A stretch of DNA of 64,000 nucleotides from VRUE01 sp963824215 (GTDB lineage Bacteria; Actinomycetota; Thermoleophilia; Solirubrobacterales; 70-9). Under the pieces are notes generated by a model that was not told the origin of the DNA, made no database searches, and saw only the letters and a program-made list of their open reading frames with translations. The DNA is taken from positions 868,001 to 932,000 of the forward strand of contig CAWGOE010000001.1 in the NCBI GenBank assembly GCA_963824215.1. Reading direction: 5' to 3'. Position numbers and translations under genes: made by a program. Below, piece after piece: positions 17,462 to 24,751 of this stretch. How positions within the stretch are numbered: the stretch's first letter is position 1; every line of letters begins with the position of its first letter.

Positions 17462-19414
17462 CTACGCGGCTTCCGGTGCCTCTTCGAGGCCGCGCACCGG
17501 AGTGGGTGCCGCGTCGAGCGGCAGCACGATCGTCTCTCGCGAGGTGGGCGTCTGGGCTGCGGGGCGGTGACCGCGCAGGCGCTCGTGGCTGCAGACGACG
17601 TAACACCACTCCATCAGGCGCATCCGAGAGGCGGGGTCCATCTCCTCGATCGTCGCTCCGACTAAGTAGTGCCCGTCGCTCTCACGACAGGAGCGGATCT
17701 TGATTTGGGCGGCGATCTCGTGCGTCTCGCCGGTTGCCTCTTCCAGCTCGAGCAGGACTGCAGGGCGCTCGCCAACGGTCGCCGGCGCGTCCAGCACGAG
17801 CCCGACCCCGACGGCGCTCGCATCGACCAGGTGGCCACCGATGTGACCGCCGGCGGCGAAGCAGTGGGCGGGAGCTTCGCCCTCGAAGCGATAGACCTGG
17901 CGCCGCTGCTGGCGACGGCCAACGGCTAGCAGGGTGCGCAGGACCCGCCGCAACTCGATCAGGCCGAGCAGGGGCACGATCACCGCGGCGATTCCGGGCA
18001 TATCCGGCAGTGGCCCGATGCCGGCGAGGTCGAGCAGGCGCAGCGCCGTGCCGCTGGCCAGCACAACCGCGGCGACGATGACCAGGTGCAACTTGCGCAT
18101 CGCGGTGATCCCGCCGCCGTCGACACCCTGCTTTGGCGTCACCTTGAAGGCCGTGTGGCCGGGGCGGAAGATGCAGCGCAGCGCTCGCGTGTAGATCTCC
18201 ATCGTCAACAGCTCGTAGTGGGCGGTCTCGCCGATCTTCATGTAGCCACGGGTCAGGGCAGAGCCGGCCAGCAGGTTGAGGCTGACCGCCGGCAGCCAGA
18301 GCGCGGCAAGCGCCACAACGCTGATCTTCATCGGCAGCGCCCCGGTCCACAGCACCGCGCCCAGGGTCGCGAGCAGCAGCAGCCGCATCGGCGGCGCCAG
18401 GTAGGCGGCGAGGCTGACGAAGTAGGAGAGGCGCTGCAGCGGGCGCAGCTCGCGGGCGCGCAGGGGGGACTCGGGCAGGGTGAAGACGGCGAGGTTGCCG
18501 CGCGCCCAGCGGTCGCGCTGCAACAGATAGCCGTCGAGGTCGTGTGGGGCGAGACCCTGGACCAGGACCTCGTCGTGGTAGCGGCTGGTCCAGCCGTGGC
18601 GCTGCATGCGAATCGTCGTGTGGAAGTCCTCGGCGATCGTCTCAGTGGCGACGCCGCCGATTTCGAGCAGCGCCTCGCGCCGCAGTAGCGCCGCCGAACC
18701 GCACCAATAGGCGGCGCCGTGGCGGTCCTTGCCGGGGCAGACGACGCGGTAGAAGAGCGACTGCTCGTGGCGGCCGACGACGTAGTGCTGGACCGAGTCG
18801 TGGTTGAAGAAGTCGTGTGGGCTCTGCACCAGGGCGACCTTCTCGTCGTCGAAGTAGCCGACCATCGCGTCGAGCGCGTCGGGCATCGGCACGTGGTCGG
18901 CGTCGAGCATCAGCACCAGCTCCCCGTCGGTGTGGGGGAGGGCGGCATTGATGTTGCCGGCCTTGGCGTGGGAGTTGTCGGACCGGGTCAGGTACTTGGC
19001 GCCGGCGATTCCCGCCAGCTCCTCCATCTCCGGCCGTTTTCCGTCGTCGAGGAGGTAGGTCGTGTGCGGGTAGGTGAGGGCGCGGCAGCCGGCCAGCGTC
19101 GCCGCCACCACCTCGAAAGGCTCGTCATAGGTGCAGACGTAGACGTCGATCTTGCGCCCGGCCGTGGCGGGTGGCCGCAGCGCCGGCGGCCGCGACCACG
19201 AGTACCAGGCAAGGGTCCCGAGCGCCCAGAGGCCGTAGACCTCGGTGACGAGCAGCATCGCGAACAGCACGGGGTTGGCGCCTTCGCCGCTCCAGCCAAA
19301 GCGCCAGATCAGGTAGCCGACGCCCCAGACCAGCGCGCAGAGCGCGAACAACCGCAGCGGCACGGGGTGGCGGTCGAAGAACCGCCCGATTCGGGTTTGA
19401 CCGCTGCCTTGCAC
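17462..19414 (-). CDS. Cellulose-synthase-like GT2 glycosyltransferase with C-terminal PilZ domain
   Basis: A 650-residue processive beta-glycan synthase. N-terminal helices are followed by a GT2 domain with DDGKR near residue 122, DADHVP near 171, TIAEDFHT near 262 and the processivity motif QRDRW near 302, then more membrane helices and a PilZ-like domain (basic QQRRQVYRF near 500, DASAVGVGL near 530). PilZ domains bind c-di-GMP and switch on BcsA-type synthases. It lacks a visible partner such as BcsB. The product could be cellulose or another exopolysaccharide. The HD-GYP gene at 54987 could oppose its activation. Confidence 0.9.
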   Translation of the reverse strand: MQGSGQTRIGRFFDRHPVPLRLFALCALVWGVGYLIWRFGWSGEGANPVLFAMLLVTEVYGLWALGTLAWYSWSRPPALRPPATAGRKIDVYVCTYDEPFEVVAATLAGCRALTYPHTTYLLDDGKRPEMEELAGIAGAKYLTRSDNSHAKAGNINAALPHTDGELVLMLDADHVPMPDALDAMVGYFDDEKVALVQSPHDFFNHDSVQHYVVGRHEQSLFYRVVCPGKDRHGAAYWCGSAALLRREALLEIGGVATETIAEDFHTTIRMQRHGWTSRYHDEVLVQGLAPHDLDGYLLQRDRWARGNLAVFTLPESPLRARELRPLQRLSYFVSLAAYLAPPMRLLLLATLGAVLWTGALPMKISVVALAALWLPAVSLNLLAGSALTRGYMKIGETAHYELLTMEIYTRALRCIFRPGHTAFKVTPKQGVDGGGITAMRKLHLVIVAAVVLASGTALRLLDLAGIGPLPDMPGIAAVIVPLLGLIELRRVLRTLLAVGRRQQRRQVYRFEGEAPAHCFAAGGHIGGHLVDASAVGVGLVLDAPATVGERPAVLLELEEATGETHEIAAQIKIRSCRESDGHYLVGATIEEMDPASRMRLMEWCYVVCSHERLRGHRPAAQTPTSRETIVLPLDAAPTPVRGLEEAPEAA

Positions 19415-19527
19415 GCCATTCCATCGGCGCAGGAGTCGACCGTCTTGAGCCTTGAAAACATCAAGGTTCCCTCAAGCCCGCTTCGCACAGGCGTCCCTAC
19501 GTAGAATCTGGCCCAGATCGATGTCCC

Positions 19528-19570
19528 GGAGGGGTGCCGGAGTGGTTGAACGGGGCAGTCTCGAAAACTG
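19528..19570 (+). repeat. Partial duplicate of tRNA-Ser(CGA), 5' half
   Basis: Forty-three bases identical to positions 1-43 of the intact tRNA-Ser at 22125-22211, ending in the anticodon stem after TCTCGAAAACTG. The sequence then diverges. TAGAAT at 19502-19507 lies 20 nt upstream, like the TAGGAT 18 nt upstream of the intact gene. The fragment cannot fold into a tRNA. It and the intact copy bracket 2.55 kb, as expected from integration within a tRNA gene or a segmental duplication. Confidence 0.9.
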
Positions 19571-19579
19571 CGTTCACGT

Positions 19580-19601
19580 TTTCGTTCCCTCCCACGTCCC
19601 C
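19580..19601 (+). repeat. Direct repeat, left copy (TTTCGTTCCCTCC...)
   Basis: Twenty of 22 bases match the copy at 22062-22083 in direct orientation. It lies 9 bp after the tRNA-Ser 5' half, so it may belong to the same boundary. Confidence 0.6.
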
Positions 19602-19632
19602 CTGGAAGCACTCGAATGAAAGACTCGCGTTC

Positions 19633-19904
19633 ATGCCTCGCGTGAGCAGCTTCTACGGAATGACGGTTGCGATGTATACCGAGAGCATGGAGTTCCGCAT
19701 TTCCATGTGCGTTATGCAGAGCACGACGCCTCACTCGCGATCGAGACTTTGGAGCTTCTGGAGGGATCCCTTCCGAAACGGGCCCTCGCTCTCGCACACG
19801 AGTGGGCCGAACTGCATCGCAGCGAGCTGATGGAACTGGCAGCGCGCTCGAAACAAGGAACCGCTACAGGACATCGATCCTCTGCCCTAAGATCAGGGCC
19901 ATGA
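19633..19904 (+). pseudogene. DUF4160 protein gene with a frameshift
   Basis: The ATG at 19633 begins MPRVSSFYGMTVAMYT, the normal DUF4160 start, then the frame is lost around 19680-19688. Reading the other frame continues the family sequence: EHGVPHFHVRYAEHDASLA, LEGSLPKRALALAHEW and AELHRSEL, ending at TGA 19902-19904. Deleting two bases from GAGAGCATGG would restore a single ORF of about 90 residues. The stop overlaps the ATG of the DUF2442 gene (ATGA). These two families are frequent neighbours and have been viewed as a toxin-antitoxin-like pair; that role is not shown here. Could be an assembly error. Confidence 0.85.
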
Positions 19905-20167
19905 GCGAGATCGTTCACGTCACCGAGGTCGAGGCCCTTGGGGCCCATCGGCTTCACCTGCGCTTTGAGGATGGAGTCGAAGGTGAGATCGACTTCAGTA
20001 CCGAAGCCTGGGATGGGGTCTTTGCCCCTCTCTCAGACCCGACCTATTTCGCCCGCGTAGAACTCGACGAGGGCCTGGGCACCATTGTTTGGCCCAATGG
20101 CGCGGACGTTGCCCCCGAGACCCTCCATCAGTGGGTCGCTGAGCACGTCGTCCAGGTTCCGGCTTAG
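19901..20167 (+). CDS. DUF2442 family protein
   Basis: An 88-residue protein beginning MSEIVHVTEVEALGAHRL with the family pattern FEDGVEGEIDFS and a C-terminal PNGADVAPETLH, as in DUF2442 proteins. The start is fixed by the 4-bp overlap with the DUF4160 frame and by family length. Molecular function is not established. The pair sits just inside the tRNA-Ser-bounded segment, which suits a mobile accessory module. Confidence 0.88.
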   Translation: MSEIVHVTEVEALGAHRLHLRFEDGVEGEIDFSTEAWDGVFAPLSDPTYFARVELDEGLGTIVWPNGADVAPETLHQWVAEHVVQVPA

Positions 20168-20562
20168 CCGCCCACGCCATCCCAAGCTCTTTGAGGTGGA
20201 GCGGGTACCGCGGCCTGTCCGTCGTGCTCGTCTCTGCCGACGGAAGCACTCGCATCCTGAATCCCCAGCTCTCGATCGCACACATAGCCGGGCCCCGACA
20301 AGTCCGCGCCAAATGCCACTGGCTCTCGTCGTGGCTTGGGCGGACCCCCTGCGCAGCTGGTCTTCCGAGCGCCGGGCACACGTAGCGAGCCGAAGGTCCA
20401 AAAGTGCGCCCTTGGCGGGCACCGCCGCTCCAAGATCCGTTTGATCTCCGCGACACGATCCGATTCGGCGGGTTGTATGGCAACCAGGGCGACAAGGGCT
20501 CTATCGAAAACGGCCAAATATGCCCCACTTCGAGCCAGTGATTCGCAGTTAAGCTGCCCGCC
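20168..20562. other. Gene-free stretch, possible decayed gene
   Basis: About 395 bp with no convincing gene. A minus-strand frame reading RSGAYLAVFDRALVALVAIQPAESDRV near 20500 has protein-like composition but degenerates on both sides, so it may be a remnant. TAAGCT at 20550-20555, near the end, is a likely -10 for the next gene. Confidence 0.5.
20550..20555 (+). promoter_or_regulatory. -10 hexamer TAAGCT of delta-60 repeat gene
   Basis: Seven nt separate this TANNNT hexamer from the GTG start at 20563, predicting a leaderless transcript. Confidence 0.4.
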
Positions 20563-21993
20563 GTGGGTTGCCCTGTCTATCGATCGCCCCATTGGTTTGC
20601 CGCTTGTGCCTTGCTTGTGGCAACTCTGGTCGCCACATGGTTTGTCGCGCCTTCAAGTCTTGCCGCGCTGTCGCTCGCTACTGCGAACTCACAGGAAGCA
20701 TTCGACGCCGACGGCCTTGCCTTTCACCGGTTTCCGCCACATGCGGAAGCGCGCGCCGCCATTGTCGACCTCGCCGCGGGGGGCGGGGACACGGTCGCGG
20801 CATTGGGTAACGAGCTGGCCAACTCAAGGCGTGCTTATTTCGGGGCAGCCCGCTTCAACGCCGACGGCTCCCTTGACCGCTCCTTCGGCAGCGGCGGCTT
20901 CGCGGAGCTGATTCGACCGCGCCTCGGCGGCGCGGTCGGGCTGGTCCATGGCCAGGCCGAGGCCCTGACGGTGGACCGTCAGGGCCGCATTGTCCTCGCC
21001 GGCTTCCGGTTTCACGATGCGACCTCCCAGGTCAGGTATCCGGTGCTGGTCCGGCTGCTACCCGACGGCACCCCGGACCCGAACTTCGGCCGCGACGGAG
21101 TTGTAACCCCGACGCACGTGCCCAACTACGGCGAATGGTTCTCCGACGTCGCCATCGAGGCAGGGGGGCGGATCGTCGCGGTCGGCGGGCGCACGCAGCT
21201 GCACGAAGAGGACGGCTACCACGGCCCCAAGCCGGCCACCCTGGTCCGTGCCTTCCTGCCAGACGGCCGCATTGACAGAGGCTTCGCCGACCGCGGCTCG
21301 CTCAGCACCCCGGTCTCAAGCGACTCCTACTTTCGCGACTTCACGGCATTTCGGACCGTCCGCGTGGTGCGCGGAGGCAAGCTCCTGCTCTCCGGCTACC
21401 GCAGCTACCGGCTCCTGCTCGAGCGGTTGACACCGAATGGCCACCTCGACCGATCCTTCGGTCGCGGTGGCTCGGTCGAGGTCGGATTTGAAGGTTCCGA
21501 ATGCTTCTACCTCTGCGAATACGACAGCGCGCTGATGCTGACCCGGGACAAACGGATCCTGGTTCAGGGCGTGCTGAATCCGCTGGCGAGCGAGCGTGAG
21601 GCTCTCGTGCGGTTTCTTTCCGACGGCAGAATCGACCGGAGCTTCGGGAATGGAGGGTTTGCATATGACCGTTTCGGCGAAAACCTGGTCGACATCGGCG
21701 CCATCGTTCCGGTACCCCGTGACCGCTTCCTGGTCGTCGGCTCCGGGCACGGCAGGTCGAGCCTTCGGTCTTCGTTGCTGGCTCTTCGCTTCACCTCGGA
21801 CGGCCGCCTCGACCCCAGCTTCGGCGAACGCGGGGTGCTCCCCCTCGGGCCGCAAAAGGGCAACAGTGGCGGCGAGGCGGCGCTGGCCCGCCGGGACGGC
21901 AGCGTGATCGCTGCGGGCGGAGCGTGGCTTTTGGACAATCCCCCGAGGCCCGATAGGGGGTCGCAGGTCCTGCTGCTGGCTCGACTCCCGTGA
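20563..21993 (+). CDS. Secreted delta-60 repeat protein
   Basis: A 476-residue exported protein with an N-terminal hydrophobic signal (residues 13-35) and at least six repeats of the delta-60 type, each carrying a pattern like DGSLDRSFGSGGF or DGRLDPSFGERGV. Such repeats form beta-propeller-like structures in outer or secreted proteins; function is unknown. It lies inside the tRNA-Ser-bounded segment with the DUF4160/DUF2442 pair and ends about 70 bp before the right direct repeat. Confidence 0.88.
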   Translation: MGCPVYRSPHWFAACALLVATLVATWFVAPSSLAALSLATANSQEAFDADGLAFHRFPPHAEARAAIVDLAAGGGDTVAALGNELANSRRAYFGAARFNADGSLDRSFGSGGFAELIRPRLGGAVGLVHGQAEALTVDRQGRIVLAGFRFHDATSQVRYPVLVRLLPDGTPDPNFGRDGVVTPTHVPNYGEWFSDVAIEAGGRIVAVGGRTQLHEEDGYHGPKPATLVRAFLPDGRIDRGFADRGSLSTPVSSDSYFRDFTAFRTVRVVRGGKLLLSGYRSYRLLLERLTPNGHLDRSFGRGGSVEVGFEGSECFYLCEYDSALMLTRDKRILVQGVLNPLASEREALVRFLSDGRIDRSFGNGGFAYDRFGENLVDIGAIVPVPRDRFLVVGSGHGRSSLRSSLLALRFTSDGRLDPSFGERGVLPLGPQKGNSGGEAALARRDGSVIAAGGAWLLDNPPRPDRGSQVLLLARLP

Positions 21994-22061
21994 TCGCGTC
22001 GGGGTTCCTTGTTGATGGGGCCGTCCGCCGCAGGCTGCCGGCTTTGGCATTTCAGATCGGA

Positions 22062-22083
22062 TTTCGTTCCCTCCGACGTTCCC
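22062..22083 (+). repeat. Direct repeat, right copy (TTTCGTTCCCTCC...)
   Basis: Counterpart of 19580-19601, 20 of 22 matches, located 41 bp before the intact tRNA-Ser(CGA). The two copies bracket 2.46 kb. Confidence 0.6.
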
Positions 22084-22124
22084 TCCAGATTCGCCGTCGA
22101 TAGGATTTGGCTCTGTAGTGCCCT

Positions 22125-22211
22125 GGAGGGGTGCCGGAGTGGTTGAACGGGGCAGTCTCGAAAACTGTTGGCGTCGCAAGGCGCTCGTGGGTTCGAATCC
22201 CACCCCCTCCG
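22125..22211 (+). tRNA. tRNA-Ser (anticodon CGA)
   Basis: Acceptor GGAGGGG pairs with CCCCTCC, T-arm GTGGG-TTCGAAT-CCCAC, a long variable arm, and loop CTCGAAA with anticodon CGA reading UCG. CCA not encoded. TAGGAT at 22101-22106 is a plausible -10. Its first 43 bases are duplicated at 19528. Confidence 0.96.
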
Positions 22212-22214
22212 CTG

Positions 22215-22727
22215 CTACCCCGACCGTGGGGCCGGCTCTACTTGGGAGAGGCTCGGTTCGTCCTCTGCGGCCGGATCGTCGGGTGGGACGGGAGAGGCCT
22301 CCCGACCGGCGGGGCTAAGGGTGTCGTCCCGGCCGACCGGCATCTCCGGCGCGCCCTTTCGCCAGATGTTGAAGGCGTAAAGCAGCCGCGAGCGTCGAGG
22401 CAGGTTTGCCACGTCTGCCCCCATCTCCTTGGCCCAGCGCTTCCGCCGGGCCGGGTCCATCTCCTTGGGGAGTCGGCGGGTAGCTGCGCCTACGAGCCAC
22501 TGACTGGGGGAGGGGAGGCGCAGCCTCCGGCGCTCGCGCTTTTGCGCTTCGAGGCGCCACTCACGTACGACCCTGATGGTGGCGCCGATGAAGATGCATG
22601 CGACGAGTAGGACACCGAGCGTCGACGTCAACGTCAGCAGCGATTTCAGATCGCTGACCAGGCCGGAGCGTACGAGGGCGAAGATTCCGCCGAACGCCAT
22701 GACCCGGTAGAGGAGCGAGCGCAGCAT
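22215..22727 (-). CDS. PadR-associated membrane protein (second copy)
   Basis: A 170-residue protein beginning MLRSLLYRVMAFGGIF, with two hydrophobic segments and a cytoplasmic stretch RRKRWAKEMGADVANL near residue 95. The same stretch (RARWAEEIEADLASF) occurs in the protein at 23076-23564, so the two are distant paralogues. The ATG at 22727 is one base after the PadR stop, so it is translated with that regulator. The family is not named with certainty; small membrane proteins with this charged motif often accompany PadR regulators in actinobacteria. Ends 3 bp from tRNA-Ser. Confidence 0.72.
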   Translation of the reverse strand: MLRSLLYRVMAFGGIFALVRSGLVSDLKSLLTLTSTLGVLLVACIFIGATIRVVREWRLEAQKRERRRLRLPSPSQWLVGAATRRLPKEMDPARRKRWAKEMGADVANLPRRSRLLYAFNIWRKGAPEMPVGRDDTLSPAGREASPVPPDDPAAEDEPSLSQVEPAPRSG

Positions 22728-22728
22728 C

Positions 22729-23079
22729 TCAAGCCAGCCGCTTTCTCGGTTTTGCCCCAGGCGTTGCCCGGCGGCGCTTGATGCGCCTCGCAAGCTGGGC
22801 GATCTCATCGAGCTGCTCGATCGCCTTGCGCTCCCCCAATCCGGTCAACCGGTAGAGCCGCCGGCGCGGACGCCCCTCGTTCTCGGGGCCCGCCTGCTCC
22901 CAGCGGCTCTCCAGCCAGCCGGCGTTTTCGAGCCGCGCCAGCATCGGGTAGATCGTTCCAGCCGCGATGCTGGCGTCTTTCGAAAGGCCGAGTCCGTAGT
23001 GCCATGCCATCGCGTTTTCGAGCATCGCGCCGAGGATCTTGAGCGCATCCGAGCTGAGCCTGGGGTCGGTATCGGTCAA
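22729..23079 (-). CDS. PadR-family transcriptional regulator (copy 2)
   Basis: A 116-residue PadR winged-helix regulator. The DNA-binding part reads ILGAMLENAMAWHYGLGLSK, then IAAGTIYPMLARLENAGWLE and RRRLYRLTGLGE, the usual PadR order. The TTG start (TTGA) overlaps the upstream membrane gene's stop, and a G-rich RBS lies upstream. Nearly identical in its core to the PadR at 23569, showing a recent duplication. Probably represses its own operon; ligand unknown. Confidence 0.9.
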   Translation of the reverse strand: MTDTDPRLSSDALKILGAMLENAMAWHYGLGLSKDASIAAGTIYPMLARLENAGWLESRWEQAGPENEGRPRRRLYRLTGLGERKAIEQLDEIAQLARRIKRRRATPGAKPRKRLA

Positions 23080-23564
23080 CTGTCCCCCTCTTCTTCGTAC
23101 CTTTGAAGCATCTTGCTCAACTTGACAAGAGTCTCCGGCGGCGCAGTTTCCTCTGCATCCAAGCGATGGAGCTCGTCGATGATGAGGACCTTCAATCCGG
23201 TTTTGGTCACCCTGAACAGGTGCGGCTCCGTCGTGTCAGGGCTGGTCTCCTCGCGACCCCCGGTGCTTCGCGCACTCGCCAGCGTGCTCTGCAGCGCCAG
23301 CTCAGCGGCGAGGCTTCTGCCACCCTGGCGGCGCAGCTTCAGGGCGAATTGCAGGCCCCCAAGCGGTCGATCCGCGAAGCTCGCGAGGTCGGCTTCGATC
23401 TCCTCGGCCCAGCGCGCGCGCTGCTTCCCAGGTAGCTCCTCCGGGAACTCGGCAATGGTCCGCTCGAGCAGTCGCCGGCTGACGTGCGGCATCCAGGTCA
23501 GGACTTCGAGTGCGAGCACCGTGCCGGCGACCGTTCCGATCAGGGAGAGGAAGAGGATGTCCAT
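23076..23564 (-). CDS. PadR-associated membrane protein (first copy)
   Basis: A 162-residue protein with an N-terminal membrane helix (LFLSLIGTVAGTVLALEVL) and a soluble remainder containing KQRARWAEEIEADLASF near residue 47. The stop overlaps the TTG start of the downstream PadR gene, and the start lies 4 bp after the upstream PadR stop. Position and shared motif make it the partner of the first PadR. Function unknown. Confidence 0.75.
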   Translation of the reverse strand: MDILFLSLIGTVAGTVLALEVLTWMPHVSRRLLERTIAEFPEELPGKQRARWAEEIEADLASFADRPLGGLQFALKLRRQGGRSLAAELALQSTLASARSTGGREETSPDTTEPHLFRVTKTGLKVLIIDELHRLDAEETAPPETLVKLSKMLQRYEEEGDS

Positions 23565-23568
23565 GTCG

Positions 23569-23895
23569 CTACGAGGCCTCCAGGCCGGGGAGGAGGGGGC
23601 CGAGGAGAGGGCACCCCTTCACCCGCGGGCGCTTGCTCGTCTTTGCCTCATGGGCGAGAGCCATCCGCTCGCCGAGCCCGGTCAACCGGTAGAGCCGCCG
23701 GCGCGGACGCCCTTCGTCTTGGGAGCCGCGCTTCTCCCAGCGGCTCTCCAGCCAGCCGGCGTTCTCCAATCGGGCCAGCGTGGGGTAGATGGTTCCGGCC
23801 GCAATGCCGGCAACCTTCGACAGACTGAGGCCGTAATGCCAGGCCATTGTGTCCTCGAGCATTGCCGCGAGAACCCGTAGGTCATTGTTGCTCAT
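23569..23895 (-). CDS. PadR-family transcriptional regulator (copy 1)
   Basis: A 108-residue PadR regulator with VLAAMLEDTMAWHYGLSLSK, IAAGTIYPTLARLENAGWLE and the basic wing RPRRRLYRLTGLGE. The leader contains ATGAAAA...TTTTCAT, a 7-bp inverted repeat overlapping the start region (23893-23914), and TATGAT reading on the minus strand (about 23921-23916), which together look like a self-regulated promoter. First gene of the four-gene duplicated PadR/membrane operon. Confidence 0.9.
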   Translation of the reverse strand: MSNNDLRVLAAMLEDTMAWHYGLSLSKVAGIAAGTIYPTLARLENAGWLESRWEKRGSQDEGRPRRRLYRLTGLGERMALAHEAKTSKRPRVKGCPLLGPLLPGLEAS

Positions 23896-23934
23896 GAAAA
23901 TCGCGACGATTGTCTTTTCATCATAGTCTGTCTT

Positions 23935-24687
23935 TCAGGATAGCAAGCTGGCGCTCACCATCCTCAGGCCCACATCGAGCTCGGGCAGGGTGCGCAGATG
24001 GCCGTGGCGCTCGTCCCAGCGGCCGCTCTCGAGGTCGGCGCTCAGCTTGGCCAGGCCTTGCTCAATTTCGGCAGATGGCATCCGGTGCCAGCACGAGCTG
24101 GCGCGGCGGACGTCGGGGTCGAGGTGCATCTCTGGCCGGTCCCAGATGCCGATGAAGAAGCCGTCGGCGCAGTTGCACGGGATGGGGATGGCCTCTACTG
24201 AAGAGTTGGGGAGCGCCGCAGCCAGCTCGGCGACCGGCGGCATTGTCTTGGTGTGGTACTCGAGCGCACCCGGAAAGTAATCCAGCAACCAGAGCTCTTC
24301 CGCCAGCGCTGGGTCGAAGGTGAGGACGATCACTCGCTCACGTGCGACTCGCGCCATCTCGGCCAAGCCCACCTGCACGTCGCTCCAGTGATGGACGGTG
24401 ATGATCGCCATCACCGCGTCGAAGCTGCCCTCCTCGAGGGGCAGGCTCTCGGCGACGCCTTGGACTACCGGCGCCGCTTCCGGCGGGCGCTGGGCGATCA
24501 TCTCCCGGGAGGGCTCGACCGCCGTTACCTCGCGGTCACGGGGCTCATACGAACCGGTACCGGCGCCCACGTTGAGCACGGTCCCCGCGTCTCCCAGCGC
24601 CGCTTCGAGCCGGGCGGCGATCTTTGGCTCGGGCTGGCGGACGGCGCTATAGCCGAGTCCGATCCGGTCGTAGGCCGCCTCTGCCAT
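23935..24687 (-). CDS. SAM-dependent methyltransferase (class I, type 11-like)
   Basis: A 250-residue methyltransferase with the SAM loop VLNVGAGTGSYE near residue 37, the acidic VEPS near residue 57 and SFDAVMAIITVHHW near residue 88. The layout matches methyltransferase type 11 enzymes acting on small molecules or lipids; substrate not predictable. TATAGT on the minus strand lies 8 nt before the ATG, a strong leaderless promoter. Divergent from the PLD gene. Confidence 0.88.
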   Translation of the reverse strand: MAEAAYDRIGLGYSAVRQPEPKIAARLEAALGDAGTVLNVGAGTGSYEPRDREVTAVEPSREMIAQRPPEAAPVVQGVAESLPLEEGSFDAVMAIITVHHWSDVQVGLAEMARVARERVIVLTFDPALAEELWLLDYFPGALEYHTKTMPPVAELAAALPNSSVEAIPIPCNCADGFFIGIWDRPEMHLDPDVRRASSCWHRMPSAEIEQGLAKLSADLESGRWDERHGHLRTLPELDVGLRMVSASLLS

Positions 24688-24695
24688 CGCACCGA

Positions 24696-24701
24696 ACTAT
24701 A
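24696..24701 (-). promoter_or_regulatory. -10 hexamer TATAGT of methyltransferase gene
   Basis: Near-consensus -10 on the minus strand, 8 nt before the ATG at 24687. No strong -35. The PLD gene has TAGAGT at 24734-24739 on the plus strand, 12 nt before its ATG, so both promoters share this 64-bp gap. Confidence 0.55.
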
Positions 24702-24751
24702 CGAATCTAATCCCTAAATTCATTCAGGATCAGTAGAGTGCTCGTCTCGGA

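Noticed and set aside
20164..20592. Minus-strand ORF (142 codons) with AYLAVFDRALVALVAI
   Set aside because: A short protein-like patch surrounded by low-quality sequence and overlapping the start of the delta-60 gene; listed only as a possible remnant.
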